Shown: in pieces, positions 55,486 to 63,556 of the stretch
Layout: every line of letters starts with the position of its first letter
Numbering within the stretch: position 1 is the stretch's first letter
Assembly: GCF_004402535.1 (NCBI RefSeq)
Contig: NZ_SOEY01000006.1
Coordinates: 62,001 to 126,000, forward strand
Direction of reading: 5' to 3'
Origin: Cryobacterium glaciale
GTDB taxonomy: Bacteria; Actinomycetota; Actinomycetes; Actinomycetales; Microbacteriaceae
Length of the DNA stretch: 64,000 bases
Notes under the pieces: generated by a model
What the model saw: only the letters and a program-made list of their open reading frames with translations
Databases searched by the model: none
Told to the model about the DNA's origin: nothing
Translations under genes and position numbers: made by a program

Positions 55486-56421
55486 TTAGCTATTGACGAA
55501 ACGGATGCCGTTTTGCAGGGTACTGCGCAGCTCGAACACCTTCTCGAAGCTGCCGCGTTCCATACCGCCCAGTCCGTCGCGGAGCACACCGACGAGGCAC
55601 GAACGCGGGATGACGATGATCATCGGCCTGCGGCCGCGCTTGGGCAGCGATACGGGTTCGTCGAGCGCGCCGTCCGGCAGTACGACGATGAGGGCGGTGA
55701 ACCGCACCTTCAGTCCGCGGGTCAGGGAGCGGGCGGCATCGTCGAACCGGTGAATCGGGCGTTCCCCTTCGGGCAGGTCGTCGCCGGCCAGTTCACCGCG
55801 GCGCAGCTGCACCGGTCCGCCCCAGTCCTCGGAGAGCAGGCCGAACAGCCCGGCCGGGCCGAGGATGATGTGGTCGAGTTTGTCGCTCTGGCCGCCGGTA
55901 TCGATGTCGTGCCAGGCGGTGAATCCGATGCCGAGGTTGGCCACGAGCAGGGCGGTCGCCTCTTCGGCGAGGGCTTTGGCGAGGCAGTGGCGCACGAGTT
56001 TCGGGGCACTGCGAATGAGGGCGGGGGCGTACGGGTCGTCGATGACCGTGCCGCGGCCGGCCCATTCGCGCACTAAATCGAGGTATCTCAGCCGCGCCTG
56101 GCCGCCGGGATGACCGTGCATACGGGTTTTCAGGCTGGATTTCGTGGCGGGACCGCGGGTGGAGGGGGCGGCGTAGGCATCCGTTGTGGCGGTCGGTTCG
56201 GGGACGTCGAAGCGGCGACGATCGTAGGCAGCACGGTTTTCGGGGCTGCCGATGCGTTCCCAGGCGAGCTGCACGACGTGAAATTTGGGAGCGCTGCCGC
56301 CGACATCGGGGTGGGTCTGGCGGAGCAGCAGCCGGTAGGCGCGACGCAACTCATCGTCGGTCGCGGTTGGGCTCACGCCCAGGACCTCGTAGGGAGTGGA
56401 TGCGGCCGGGCTGTCTTGCAT
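55486..56421 (-). CDS. J-domain protein fused to a NERD-like domain
   Basis: 311 residues from ATG 56421. Residues 8-70 are a DnaJ J-domain with the essential HPD (LLRQTHPDVGG), which would stimulate DnaK. No Gly/Phe-rich or zinc-finger region follows; instead there is a linker (75-110). The C-terminal domain has DKLDHIILGPAGLFGLLSEDW around 190-210, which resembles the nuclease-related NERD motif IDHVVVGPGGVFVIxxK. The Lys of that nuclease motif is replaced (SEDW), so nuclease activity is doubtful. No membrane segment is seen. Confidence 0.75.
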   Translation of the reverse strand: MQDSPAASTPYEVLGVSPTATDDELRRAYRLLLRQTHPDVGGSAPKFHVVQLAWERIGSPENRAAYDRRRFDVPEPTATTDAYAAPSTRGPATKSSLKTRMHGHPGGQARLRYLDLVREWAGRGTVIDDPYAPALIRSAPKLVRHCLAKALAEEATALLVANLGIGFTAWHDIDTGGQSDKLDHIILGPAGLFGLLSEDWGGPVQLRRGELAGDDLPEGERPIHRFDDAARSLTRGLKVRFTALIVVLPDGALDEPVSLPKRGRRPMIIVIPRSCLVGVLRDGLGGMERGSFEKVFELRSTLQNGIRFVNS

Positions 56422-56582
56422 CCTGGGCGGGACCTTTCCGGGTTCGGGACAATCGCTGCGAAATCGATCGAAGGGTCAACGATACCGCGGGATTCTGACA
56501 CCGGGCCGAGGGTGCGAGCGAGCCGTGTCCGGCTGCGCGGGCTCGGGTGCTCTCGCCGGTTCGGACGCGACGTTGGCGCTGA

Positions 56583-56747
56583 CTAGTCGCGCAGCAGGTG
56601 GAACGGGATCGCCATGGCAATCGACACGCACAGGATTCCGCCAATGAAGATCGGTGCCATCAGCGAGGTAACCGAGAAAGCCAGGCCGAACAACCAGAAA
56701 CCGAAGACGAAGATCGCAAATGCGACGACGAAGGCGACAATGTTCAT
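56583..56747 (-). CDS. Small two-helix membrane protein
   Basis: 54 residues from ATG 56747, which has AAAGGA seven bases upstream; a longer start at 56822 lacks such a site. Two membrane helices fill nearly the whole chain (IVAFVVAFAIFVFGFWLF and APIFIGGILCVSIAMAIPF), ending in HLLRD. No known family. It sits upstream of the J-domain gene on the same strand, after a gap of 161 bases that holds no gene. Confidence 0.65.
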   Translation of the reverse strand: MNIVAFVVAFAIFVFGFWLFGLAFSVTSLMAPIFIGGILCVSIAMAIPFHLLRD

Positions 56748-56851
56748 GGGTGTTCCTTTCACGGCAGCGCCCGCGTAATTTCGCCAGTCACTGATCTGAG
56801 CGTACGGATCATTCGTACTCATTCGAGCGTACCGGTTGGGCCCCGGTGCAA

Positions 56852-57562
56852 TTACATCGAATCGTTGGCGATCGGCTCGATCAGTTCTGGGCCGTTGCCG
56901 GTCACCGGGGCGACCTCGTGGAAATCAAGTGACTCCACGACCGCCCGCGAAGCTGCTACGGCGGCATCCACGAGGGCCTGGTCGCCCTCCGCGGTCGGGT
57001 CCAGCCAGTGGTCCCACCACTCCTCCGGCAGGGCTACGGGGGTGCGGTCATGGATCTGCGCGACGGGACCGTGGGCATCCGTCGTCAGGATGGTGGCGGA
57101 CAACACCCAGCGCGCCGGATCGGTCTCAGCGGCTGCAGGGTTCTTCCACCAGGAAAACAGGCCGGCGAAGGCCAGTGGCAGGCCATCGTCGGAGTGGACG
57201 AAGTACGGCGTCTTGACGTTGCCTTCGGTGTGCCATTCGAAATACCCCGTGGCCGGTACCAGGGCGCGCCGTGACCGCACGGAAGTCTTGAAGGTCGGCT
57301 TCTCGGCGGCGGTTTCTGCCCGAGCGTTGAACGTTGGAAATTTAGACGTCGCTTCCGTCGCAAAGGACGGAATCAACGACCAGCGGGCCGACTCCAGCCG
57401 GCGCACGGGCGGATCGGTTCTGGCGGATTCGAGCACGATCGGAATCTGCTCGGTCGGCCGGATATTCCAGGACGGCTCAGGCAGGTTCTCCCCCTCGTGT
57501 TCGACATCGAACATGGCCGCCAAATCGGGCGCTGTATCGGTAATGATGAATCGACCACACAT
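56852..57562 (-). CDS. SOS response-associated peptidase family protein (SRAP/YedK/HMCES-like)
   Basis: 236 residues from ATG 57562. SRAP proteins form a covalent link with abasic sites in single-stranded DNA through Cys-2. The start MCGRFIITD keeps Cys-2. The conserved Asn is in PSWNIRPTEQIP, the Glu in TGYFEWHTEG, and the His in QIHDRTPVAL. All active residues are present. It stands alone, divergent from the DUF3097 gene. Confidence 0.92.
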   Translation of the reverse strand: MCGRFIITDTAPDLAAMFDVEHEGENLPEPSWNIRPTEQIPIVLESARTDPPVRRLESARWSLIPSFATEATSKFPTFNARAETAAEKPTFKTSVRSRRALVPATGYFEWHTEGNVKTPYFVHSDDGLPLAFAGLFSWWKNPAAAETDPARWVLSATILTTDAHGPVAQIHDRTPVALPEEWWDHWLDPTAEGDQALVDAAVAASRAVVESLDFHEVAPVTGNGPELIEPIANDSM

Positions 57563-57621
57563 GGGTCCAGAATACCGCGCCCTGCCCGGGCGATTCGCGG
57601 TTGTCCGCTAGCGTCGATGCA

Positions 57622-58458
57622 ATGGACGATCGATACAGTGCAGACGTGCTTTCCCCCGGCTGGCGCGAAGCCGGCCGCCGAATCATTCCGACGCAGGAAG
57701 CTACTCGTGATCTGGTCGTCGAGGAGATCGCCACGGGATTCTGCGGTGCCGTAATTCGTGTGGAAAAGAAGATCGTCACTCTGGAGGATCGGCACGGCAA
57801 ACTGCGGCTCTTTCCGCTCGGCTCCGGGTTTCTGATCGACGGCCGTCCGGTGACGCTCGTGGCTCCGACGATGGCCGCCGCCCTCGGCCGGGTGCGCACG
57901 GCCTCGGGCTCGACCGCTGTGCCGAATGCCCCGGCCAGGGTCGCGCGCGCGAGCCGTATCTTTGTCGAGGGACGTCACGACGCCGAGCTGGTGGAAAAGG
58001 TCTGGGGCGCCGATCTGCGCATCGAAGGCGTCGTCGTGGAGTACATCGAGGGGGTCGACAACCTCGACGAAATCCTCCGCGAATTCCGGCCGGGACCTGG
58101 TCGTCGGGTCGGGGTGCTGGTCGACCACCTCGTACCCGGTTCCAAGGAGAGCCGCATCGCGGATGCTGTGGAGCGCGGGCCGTTCGCCGCGAACGTGCTC
58201 GTGGTGGGGCATCCGTTCGTCGACGTGTGGCAGTCGGTCAAGCCGGCTCGGGTGGGCCTCACCGCCTGGCCGGATGTGCCCCGGAGTGTCGAGTGGAAAC
58301 ACGGAATCTGCGCCGCGCTCGGCTGGCCGCACGAGGAACAGGCCGACATCGCCAGGGCCTGGCAGCGAATTCTCGGCCGCGTGCGCACTTTTGCCGATCT
58401 GGAACCGCAACTCTTAGGGCGCGTGGAACACCTGATCGACTTCGTGACAGCCGAATGA
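57622..58458 (+). CDS. DUF3097 domain protein
   Basis: 278 residues from ATG 57622 (MDDRYSADVLSPGW). It belongs to the actinobacterial DUF3097 family. The N-terminal part (1-100) looks like a small beta domain with RVEKKIVTLEDRHGKLRLFPLG. The middle part has RIFVEGRHDAELVEKVWG, GVVVEYIEGVDNLDEIL and GVLVDHLVPGSKE, which together resemble a TOPRIM-like E...DxD arrangement. It may bind nucleic acid or nucleotides, but no function is established. The gene ends 311 bases before cspA. Confidence 0.85.
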   Translation: MDDRYSADVLSPGWREAGRRIIPTQEATRDLVVEEIATGFCGAVIRVEKKIVTLEDRHGKLRLFPLGSGFLIDGRPVTLVAPTMAAALGRVRTASGSTAVPNAPARVARASRIFVEGRHDAELVEKVWGADLRIEGVVVEYIEGVDNLDEILREFRPGPGRRVGVLVDHLVPGSKESRIADAVERGPFAANVLVVGHPFVDVWQSVKPARVGLTAWPDVPRSVEWKHGICAALGWPHEEQADIARAWQRILGRVRTFADLEPQLLGRVEHLIDFVTAE

Positions 58459-58769
58459 CACGCCGTAACACGTGTCGAGAACCAGTGGCCCTGGACCTGC
58501 ACGGGCAGTGGTAGACCGGGAGTTCACTCGAATCTGGCCGTAAACGTAACGCTTTCATGTCGAAAAGGCTGGGAATTTTGAAACCGTCCAGACTTGTGGG
58601 CTAGTGTTGGACACGAAGTTGTAGTGCTTGCACGTCTTAAACGCACCGACAGTGATTCAACTGGATCGCGGTTTGTGCGCCACATTCCTTTCGGAAGCGG
58701 ACGACGAATACCGCGACGAACGGTCCCGACAGTCGGGGCCGGTCTAACACTCCTGGAGGAGTTTTACAA
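58459..58769. other. Gene-free 311-base region containing the cspA leader
   Basis: No convincing coding sequence is seen here. The last 155 bases are the likely untranslated leader of cspA. The first part may hold the end of the DUF3097 message; no strong terminator is visible in it. Confidence 0.6.
58578..58607 (+). promoter_or_regulatory. Putative cspA promoter
   Basis: TTGAAA (58578-58583) and TAGTGT (58602-58607) are separated by 18 bases. Transcription would begin near 58614 and give a leader of about 155 bases, a length usual for temperature-controlled cold-shock mRNAs. Confidence 0.5.
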
Positions 58770-58973
58770 ATGGCAACAGGTACCGTGAAATGGTTCAACG
58801 CTGAAAAGGGCTTCGGCTTTATCGCACCCGACGACGGAAGCGCCGATGTTTTCGCGCACTACTCCGCGATCGCGTCGAACGGCTACAAGTCCCTCGATGA
58901 GAACCAGAAGGTCGAGTTCGAGGTAACTCAGGGCCCCAAGGGTCCTCAGGCCGAGAACATCCGCGCCCTCTAA
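58770..58973 (+). CDS. cspA: Cold-shock protein (CspA family)
   Basis: 67 residues from ATG 58770, with CTGGAGGAG upstream. It is a single-domain OB-fold RNA chaperone. RNP1 is KGFGFI and RNP2 is DVFAHYS, with [11 protein letters not shown] at the start. The length is standard. It stands alone with its own promoter, long leader and terminator. Confidence 0.96.
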   Translation: MATGTVKWFNAEKGFGFIAPDDGSADVFAHYSAIASNGYKSLDENQKVEFEVTQGPKGPQAENIRAL

Positions 58974-58985
58974 ATAGAGCTTGCG

Positions 58986-59019
58986 AAGAACGCCTCCCGC
59001 TTCGGCGGGGGGCGTTCTT
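58986..59019 (+). terminator. Intrinsic terminator of cspA
   Basis: A 15-bp stem with one G-U pair and a TTCG tetraloop starts 12 bases after the cspA stop; the following tail is GTGTTAACC. The stable loop makes it convincing despite a weak T-tract. Confidence 0.8.
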
Positions 59020-59037
59020 GTGTTAACCGGTCCGGGC

Positions 59038-59517
59038 CTATTTGACCAGGTCTTGCCAGCCGTCACCGTCGACGTACTCAAAGATCAGGTTGGTCTCGGT
59101 GTGGGCGACGGCCGGATGCTCCGCGAGGTGTTCCAATACGAAGTCACGCAGGTGCGAGGCATCCGCTGCGGCAACGTGCAGCAGGTAGTCGTCGGCACCG
59201 GCGGTGTGGAACAGGCCGATCACGCCGGGCCAGTGCGGGGCTGCGTTACGAAAGTCATCGATCTGCACCCTGGCGTGCTTGGCCAGCCGTACCGAGATAA
59301 GAGCCTGCAGGCTGGCGCCGAGCGCGGCCAGGTCGATATTGGCCCGGTAGCCACGAATGTGGCCGAGCTGCTGCAGACGGCGCAGGCGCAGGGACACGGT
59401 GGACTCGGCGACGCCGATTTCGCCGGCCAGGGCCGCCCCCGAGGCCCTGGCATTGACCGACAGCGCGCGCAGCAGTGCGCGGTCGACCCGGTCAAGTTCC
59501 GGCTTCTTCGATTCCAT
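59038..59517 (-). CDS. Lrp/AsnC family transcriptional regulator
   Basis: 159 residues from ATG 59517. An N-terminal winged HTH has LLRALSVNARASGAALAGEIGVAESTVSLRLRR in its recognition area (positions about 14-46), and the C-terminal RAM domain (about 70-150) is the amino acid-sensing ACT-like fold. It is divergent from the PLP enzyme gene with 106 bases between, so it probably controls that gene in response to an amino acid, perhaps methionine or another sulfur amino acid. Confidence 0.9.
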   Translation of the reverse strand: MESKKPELDRVDRALLRALSVNARASGAALAGEIGVAESTVSLRLRRLQQLGHIRGYRANIDLAALGASLQALISVRLAKHARVQIDDFRNAAPHWPGVIGLFHTAGADDYLLHVAAADASHLRDFVLEHLAEHPAVAHTETNLIFEYVDGDGWQDLVK

Positions 59518-59623
59518 AAAGAGACTCCCTCGTTGTCAAGGAGTTTATGCGATGTGAAGAACAGTTTTGCAAGGGTCTGCAGCGAGCCTTGCACGATCGC
59601 ACAGAATCTGCTTCTGTAAGGAC

Positions 59624-60847
59624 ATGCTGCCATTGACGCCACATATTGAGACCCTGGCCGTGCATGCCGGAATGGACGGTCTCGCCGAGGCAGGGGTTCA
59701 CGTTCCGAGCATCGACCTGTCGACCACGAATCCGCTGAGCGGCGTGGAGGCGGGCGGTGAGTCCTACGAGAACCTGGCGAGCGGCGGGACTCCGGAGCCC
59801 GGGGACTCCGCCGTCTACCAGCGGTTGTGGCAGCCCGGAGTCGCCCGGTTCGAAACTGCCCTCGCGGCCCTGGAACGGGCCGAGGGCACTGTGGCCTTCG
59901 CCACCGGAATGGCTGCCCTCACCGCGACGCTGATCGCGACGGTCACCGCCGACAAACCCCATATCGTGGCCCTGCGCCCCCTCTACGGCGGAACGGATCA
60001 TGTCCTGGCCAGTGGGCTGCTCGGCACGACGGTCACCTGGACCGATCTGGCCGGCGTGGCTGGGGCCATCCGTTCGAACACCGGTCTGGTGGTTCTGGAG
60101 ACGCCGGCCAACCCGACCCTCGAGCTCACCGATATTCGGGCGGTCGTGGCGGCTGCCGGAGATGTTCCGGTATTGGTGGACAACACCTTCGCTACCCCGG
60201 TGCTGTCGCGCCCGATCGAGTCGGGGGCGACCCTGGTGCTGCACAGCGCGACCAAATTCCTCGGTGGGCACGGCGATGCCATGGGCGGAACCGTCTCGGG
60301 GCCACAAGAGTGGATGGTTCGTCTGCGGCAGGTGCGCGCGCTCACCGGTGGCTTACTGCAGCCCTTCAACGCCTACCTGCTGCATCGCGGGCTGCGCACC
60401 CTGCCGATTCGGGTACGCGCCCAACAGCACACAGCGGGTCTGATCGCTGCCCGGCTCAACGAACACCCGGCGCTGACCCGTGTGCTCTACCCCGGCCTGC
60501 CCGGCCAGGACCCGCAGGGGCTGATCGGCCGACAGAGCGCCGGGGCCGGTTCCCTGATCGCCCTGGACCTCGGCTCCTTTGCCGCCGCCGTGCGCTTCAC
60601 CGAGGCGCTGCGGCTGATCACGCACGCCGTGTCGCTCGGCGGTGTCGACTCCCTTGTCCAGCATCCGGCGTCCCTGACCCACCGCCCGGTCGTGGCGGAG
60701 GCACGCCCTGGCGCCGGCATCGTGCGCCTTTCGATCGGGTTAGAGCACGTCGATGACCTCCTCGACGACATTCTCACCGCACTGCTGGTTGCCCGCGTGC
60801 CCGTGGGCGCCGGGACCGCCGCCCGGTCGGCGCCACTGCGGAGCTAG
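59624..60847 (+). CDS. PLP-dependent trans-sulfuration family enzyme (Cys/Met metabolism)
   Basis: 407 residues from ATG 59624, with TAAGGA just upstream. The PLP Lys is in LHSATKFLGGHGDAMGG. SYENLASGGTPEPGD, YQRLWQPGVARFE and FATGMAALTATL are the phosphate and substrate loops of the family, which includes methionine gamma-lyase, cystathionine gamma-synthase and gamma-lyase. The exact reaction cannot be set from sequence; the divergent Lrp-type regulator favours a catabolic lyase. Its stop shares the CTAG with the convergent helicase stop. Confidence 0.87.
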   Translation: MLPLTPHIETLAVHAGMDGLAEAGVHVPSIDLSTTNPLSGVEAGGESYENLASGGTPEPGDSAVYQRLWQPGVARFETALAALERAEGTVAFATGMAALTATLIATVTADKPHIVALRPLYGGTDHVLASGLLGTTVTWTDLAGVAGAIRSNTGLVVLETPANPTLELTDIRAVVAAAGDVPVLVDNTFATPVLSRPIESGATLVLHSATKFLGGHGDAMGGTVSGPQEWMVRLRQVRALTGGLLQPFNAYLLHRGLRTLPIRVRAQQHTAGLIAARLNEHPALTRVLYPGLPGQDPQGLIGRQSAGAGSLIALDLGSFAAAVRFTEALRLITHAVSLGGVDSLVQHPASLTHRPVVAEARPGAGIVRLSIGLEHVDDLLDDILTALLVARVPVGAGTAARSAPLRS

Positions 60848-62661
60848 CTGCGACCGAGGCGGCGGCGCAACAGGTCGATGCGCATCTGCAACTGCGTGAC
60901 GCTGGCCTGGGCGACGGCGGGCCCTCCACAGATCCGACGCATCTCGGCGTGGATCATGCCGTGCGGCTCATTGGCCAGCTTCGACCACATGCCGACGAGG
61001 CTCGACAGCAGCGTGCGCTGTTCCTTGAGCGTGCGGTACAGCGGCGGTGGCTCGAGCGGGGCGATGTCACCGGTCACCGGATCTTTGCGCTTGTCGGTCG
61101 ACCGCTTGGACTGACGGGATTGGCGCTGTCGCAGCAGCTCAGAGACCTGTTCCGGTTCGAGCAGGCCCGGGATGCCGATGAAGTCGAATTCTTCGTCGGT
61201 GCCCGGTTCTGCGAGCTCTCCGAATTCGTCGCCGTCGAACATGACCATGTCGAAGGTTGCCTGCGAGTCGAGGGCCTGCCAGGTGAAATCGTCCTGGCCG
61301 AGCTCGTCAGAGGCCTTGTCTTCCTTGTTCGCTGCGGCGACCATGGCGTCCTCGGGGTTGAACATCCCGTCGTCGCCGTCGTCACGGTTGCTGCGATCGA
61401 GGGCGTGATCACGTTCGAGTTCGAGCGCGTTGGCCAGGCTGAGCAGTCCTGGGACGTTCGGCAGAAAAATGGATGCCGTCTCCCCACGCCGGCGGGCCCG
61501 CACGAAACGGCCGATCGCCTGCGCGAAGTAGAGCGGCGTGGCCGCGCTGGTCGCGTAGACGCCGACAGCGAGGCGCGGCACATCGACACCCTCCGACACC
61601 ATCCGCACAGCGACCATCCAGCGACGGGTGTTCTTGGAGAACTCGTCGATCCGGTCGCTCGCTTCCTTCTCATCGGAGAGCACGATCGTGACGGGTTCAC
61701 CGCAGATGTCCTCGAGGATGACCGCGTAGGCGCGTGCGGTGGTCTGGTCGGTGGCGATGACGAGGCCACCGGCATCCGGAATGCCGTGCCGCACCTCGGT
61801 CAGGCGAGAATTCGCGGCGCGCAGGACGGACGGAATCCACTGCCCGCTGGGCTCGAGGGCAGTGCGCCAGGCCTGGCTCGTGATGTCCTTGGTGTTGCCC
61901 TCCCCGAGCTTGGCTTCCATCTCGTCGCCGGCGCGGGTGCGCCACTTCATGTGCCCGGCGTAGACCATGAACATGACCGGGCGCACCACGCCGTCGGCGA
62001 GGGCGCGGCCGTACCCGTAGGCGTAATCGCTCTGCGACATGCGGATGCCGTGCTTGTCGGGCAGATAGCTGACGAACGGGATCGGCGACGTGTCTGACCG
62101 GAACGGGGTACCGGTCAGTGACAGCCTGCGGGTGGCCGGGCCAAAGGCCTCACGGATCGCGTCGCCCCAGCTCAGGGCGTCTCCCCCGTGGTGGATTTCA
62201 TCGAGGATCACCAGGGTGCGGCTCGACTCGGTGAGCTGCTTGTGCAGGGCGGCGCGCGCGGCGACCTGGGCGTAGGTGACGACGACCCCGTGATAATGGC
62301 TGCCGTAACTGCGGTCGGCGTTCTTGAACATGGGATCGAGACGGATGCCTGCGCGCGCCGCGGCATCGGCCCACTGGTTCTTGAGATGCTCGGTCGGGGC
62401 GACGACGGTAATGCGGTCGATCGTGCGCCGAGACCGGAGTTCGGCCGCCAGGCGCAAGGCGAACGTCGTCTTGCCGGCACCGGGCGTGGCCGCGGCGAGG
62501 AAGTCGCGGGGTTCGTGCACAAAGTAGGCTTCGAGCGCTTCGGCCTGCCAGGCCCGCAGCTTGCCGGCGGTACCCCAAGCTGCGCGTTCGGGAAAGGACG
62601 GCGAGAGGTGTTCGGCTGCACTCGTTCCCTGTGCAGGACCGAAAACCGATGGAGTATTCAC
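60844..62661 (-). CDS. DEAD/DEAH box helicase
   Basis: 605 residues from GTG 62661; an upstream reading would cross the divergent SGNH gene. Motif I is ATPGAGKTTFAL, motif II LDEIHHGGD, motif III SLTGTPFRSD, motif VI QAIGRFVRARR. It resembles type III restriction/UvrB-like superfamily 2 helicases that work on DNA, but no methyltransferase or nuclease neighbour is present, so it is probably a housekeeping repair-type helicase. The C-terminal 100 residues are Lys/Arg-rich (SRQSKRSTDKRKD). Confidence 0.88.
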   Translation of the reverse strand: MNTPSVFGPAQGTSAAEHLSPSFPERAAWGTAGKLRAWQAEALEAYFVHEPRDFLAAATPGAGKTTFALRLAAELRSRRTIDRITVVAPTEHLKNQWADAAARAGIRLDPMFKNADRSYGSHYHGVVVTYAQVAARAALHKQLTESSRTLVILDEIHHGGDALSWGDAIREAFGPATRRLSLTGTPFRSDTSPIPFVSYLPDKHGIRMSQSDYAYGYGRALADGVVRPVMFMVYAGHMKWRTRAGDEMEAKLGEGNTKDITSQAWRTALEPSGQWIPSVLRAANSRLTEVRHGIPDAGGLVIATDQTTARAYAVILEDICGEPVTIVLSDEKEASDRIDEFSKNTRRWMVAVRMVSEGVDVPRLAVGVYATSAATPLYFAQAIGRFVRARRRGETASIFLPNVPGLLSLANALELERDHALDRSNRDDGDDGMFNPEDAMVAAANKEDKASDELGQDDFTWQALDSQATFDMVMFDGDEFGELAEPGTDEEFDFIGIPGLLEPEQVSELLRQRQSRQSKRSTDKRKDPVTGDIAPLEPPPLYRTLKEQRTLLSSLVGMWSKLANEPHGMIHAEMRRICGGPAVAQASVTQLQMRIDLLRRRLGRS

Positions 62662-62719
62662 TTCTGCCAAATCTATCAAAGCCCGCCGACCTTCGTAGCC
62701 GACGGCACCGTTTGCACCG

Positions 62720-62748
62720 TTGACACAGGGTTCAGACAGAATGGTTTG
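62720..62748 (+). promoter_or_regulatory. Possible promoter element upstream of the SGNH hydrolase
   Basis: TTGACA at 62720-62725 is a perfect -35 hexamer, but no good -10 follows at proper distance before the ATG at 62749. It is listed only as a weak candidate in the 87-base divergent region. Confidence 0.2.
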
Positions 62749-63537
62749 ATGACGAAGCAACAGCATCCATGGTCGCGCTACGTCGCGCTCGGCGATTCGT
62801 TCACCGAGGGCATCGGTGACCCCGAAGACCAGAGCCCCGGCGGGCACCGTGGCTGGGCGGACCGGGTCGCCGAGGTACTGAGCGAAGGGACCGATGATTT
62901 CGCCTATGCGAACCTCGCCGTGCGCGGCAAACTCATCCGGCAAATCGCCGACGAACAGATCGAGCCGGCGCTGGCGCTGCGCCCGGACCTGATCACGATC
63001 TCGGCCGGCGGCAACGACGTCATTCGCCCCGGAACCGACCCGGATTTCATCGCGGCGCGCTGTGACGAGGCGATCTCCAGATTGAGCCGGGACGGCGCGA
63101 CGGTCGTGCTGTTCACCGGAGCCGACGTGGGATTCTCTCCCGTTTTTCGCAGCATTCGCGGCAAGGTCGCCATCTACAACGAGAATATCCGGGCCATCGC
63201 GTCAAAGTATGACTGCATCGTGGCCGACATGTGGCAGCTGACCGAAATCCAGGACCCTCGCCTGTGGGCGCCCGACCGGCTGCACCTCAACGCGCTCGGA
63301 CACCACACCGTGGCGCGCATGGTGTTGAAGACCCTCAATGTGAAGAACTCGCTGGAGCCGAGCGAGCCGGAGCCGATGCCCGGAACCAGCTGGCGTCAGG
63401 CCCGCACCGAAGATTTCGCCTGGGCGCGCGAGTACCTCGTACCCTGGGTGCTGCGTCGGGTGCGCCACCAGTCTTCCGGCGACCACGTGTTGCCCAAACG
63501 GCCGGAGGCCGGCCCCTTCACCCTGCCGCCGCTCTGA
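62749..63537 (+). CDS. SGNH/GDSL-type hydrolase
   Basis: 262 residues from ATG 62749. Block I is YVALGDSFTEG, block III SAGGNDVIRPG, and block V DRLHLNALGHH; all catalytic Ser, Gly, Asn, Asp and His are visible. It is a probable esterase or lipase-like enzyme without signal peptide, so it acts inside the cell. Substrate unknown. The C-terminal part (about 205-262) carries a Trp/Arg-rich extension. Confidence 0.9.
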   Translation: MTKQQHPWSRYVALGDSFTEGIGDPEDQSPGGHRGWADRVAEVLSEGTDDFAYANLAVRGKLIRQIADEQIEPALALRPDLITISAGGNDVIRPGTDPDFIAARCDEAISRLSRDGATVVLFTGADVGFSPVFRSIRGKVAIYNENIRAIASKYDCIVADMWQLTEIQDPRLWAPDRLHLNALGHHTVARMVLKTLNVKNSLEPSEPEPMPGTSWRQARTEDFAWAREYLVPWVLRRVRHQSSGDHVLPKRPEAGPFTLPPL

Positions 63538-63556
63538 CCCGCGAGTCCTCCGTGGA

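Noticed and set aside
62662-62943. A longer start for the helicase at 62943
   Set aside because: It would overlap the SGNH hydrolase start by about 190 bases, and the extra residues do not match the helicase family.
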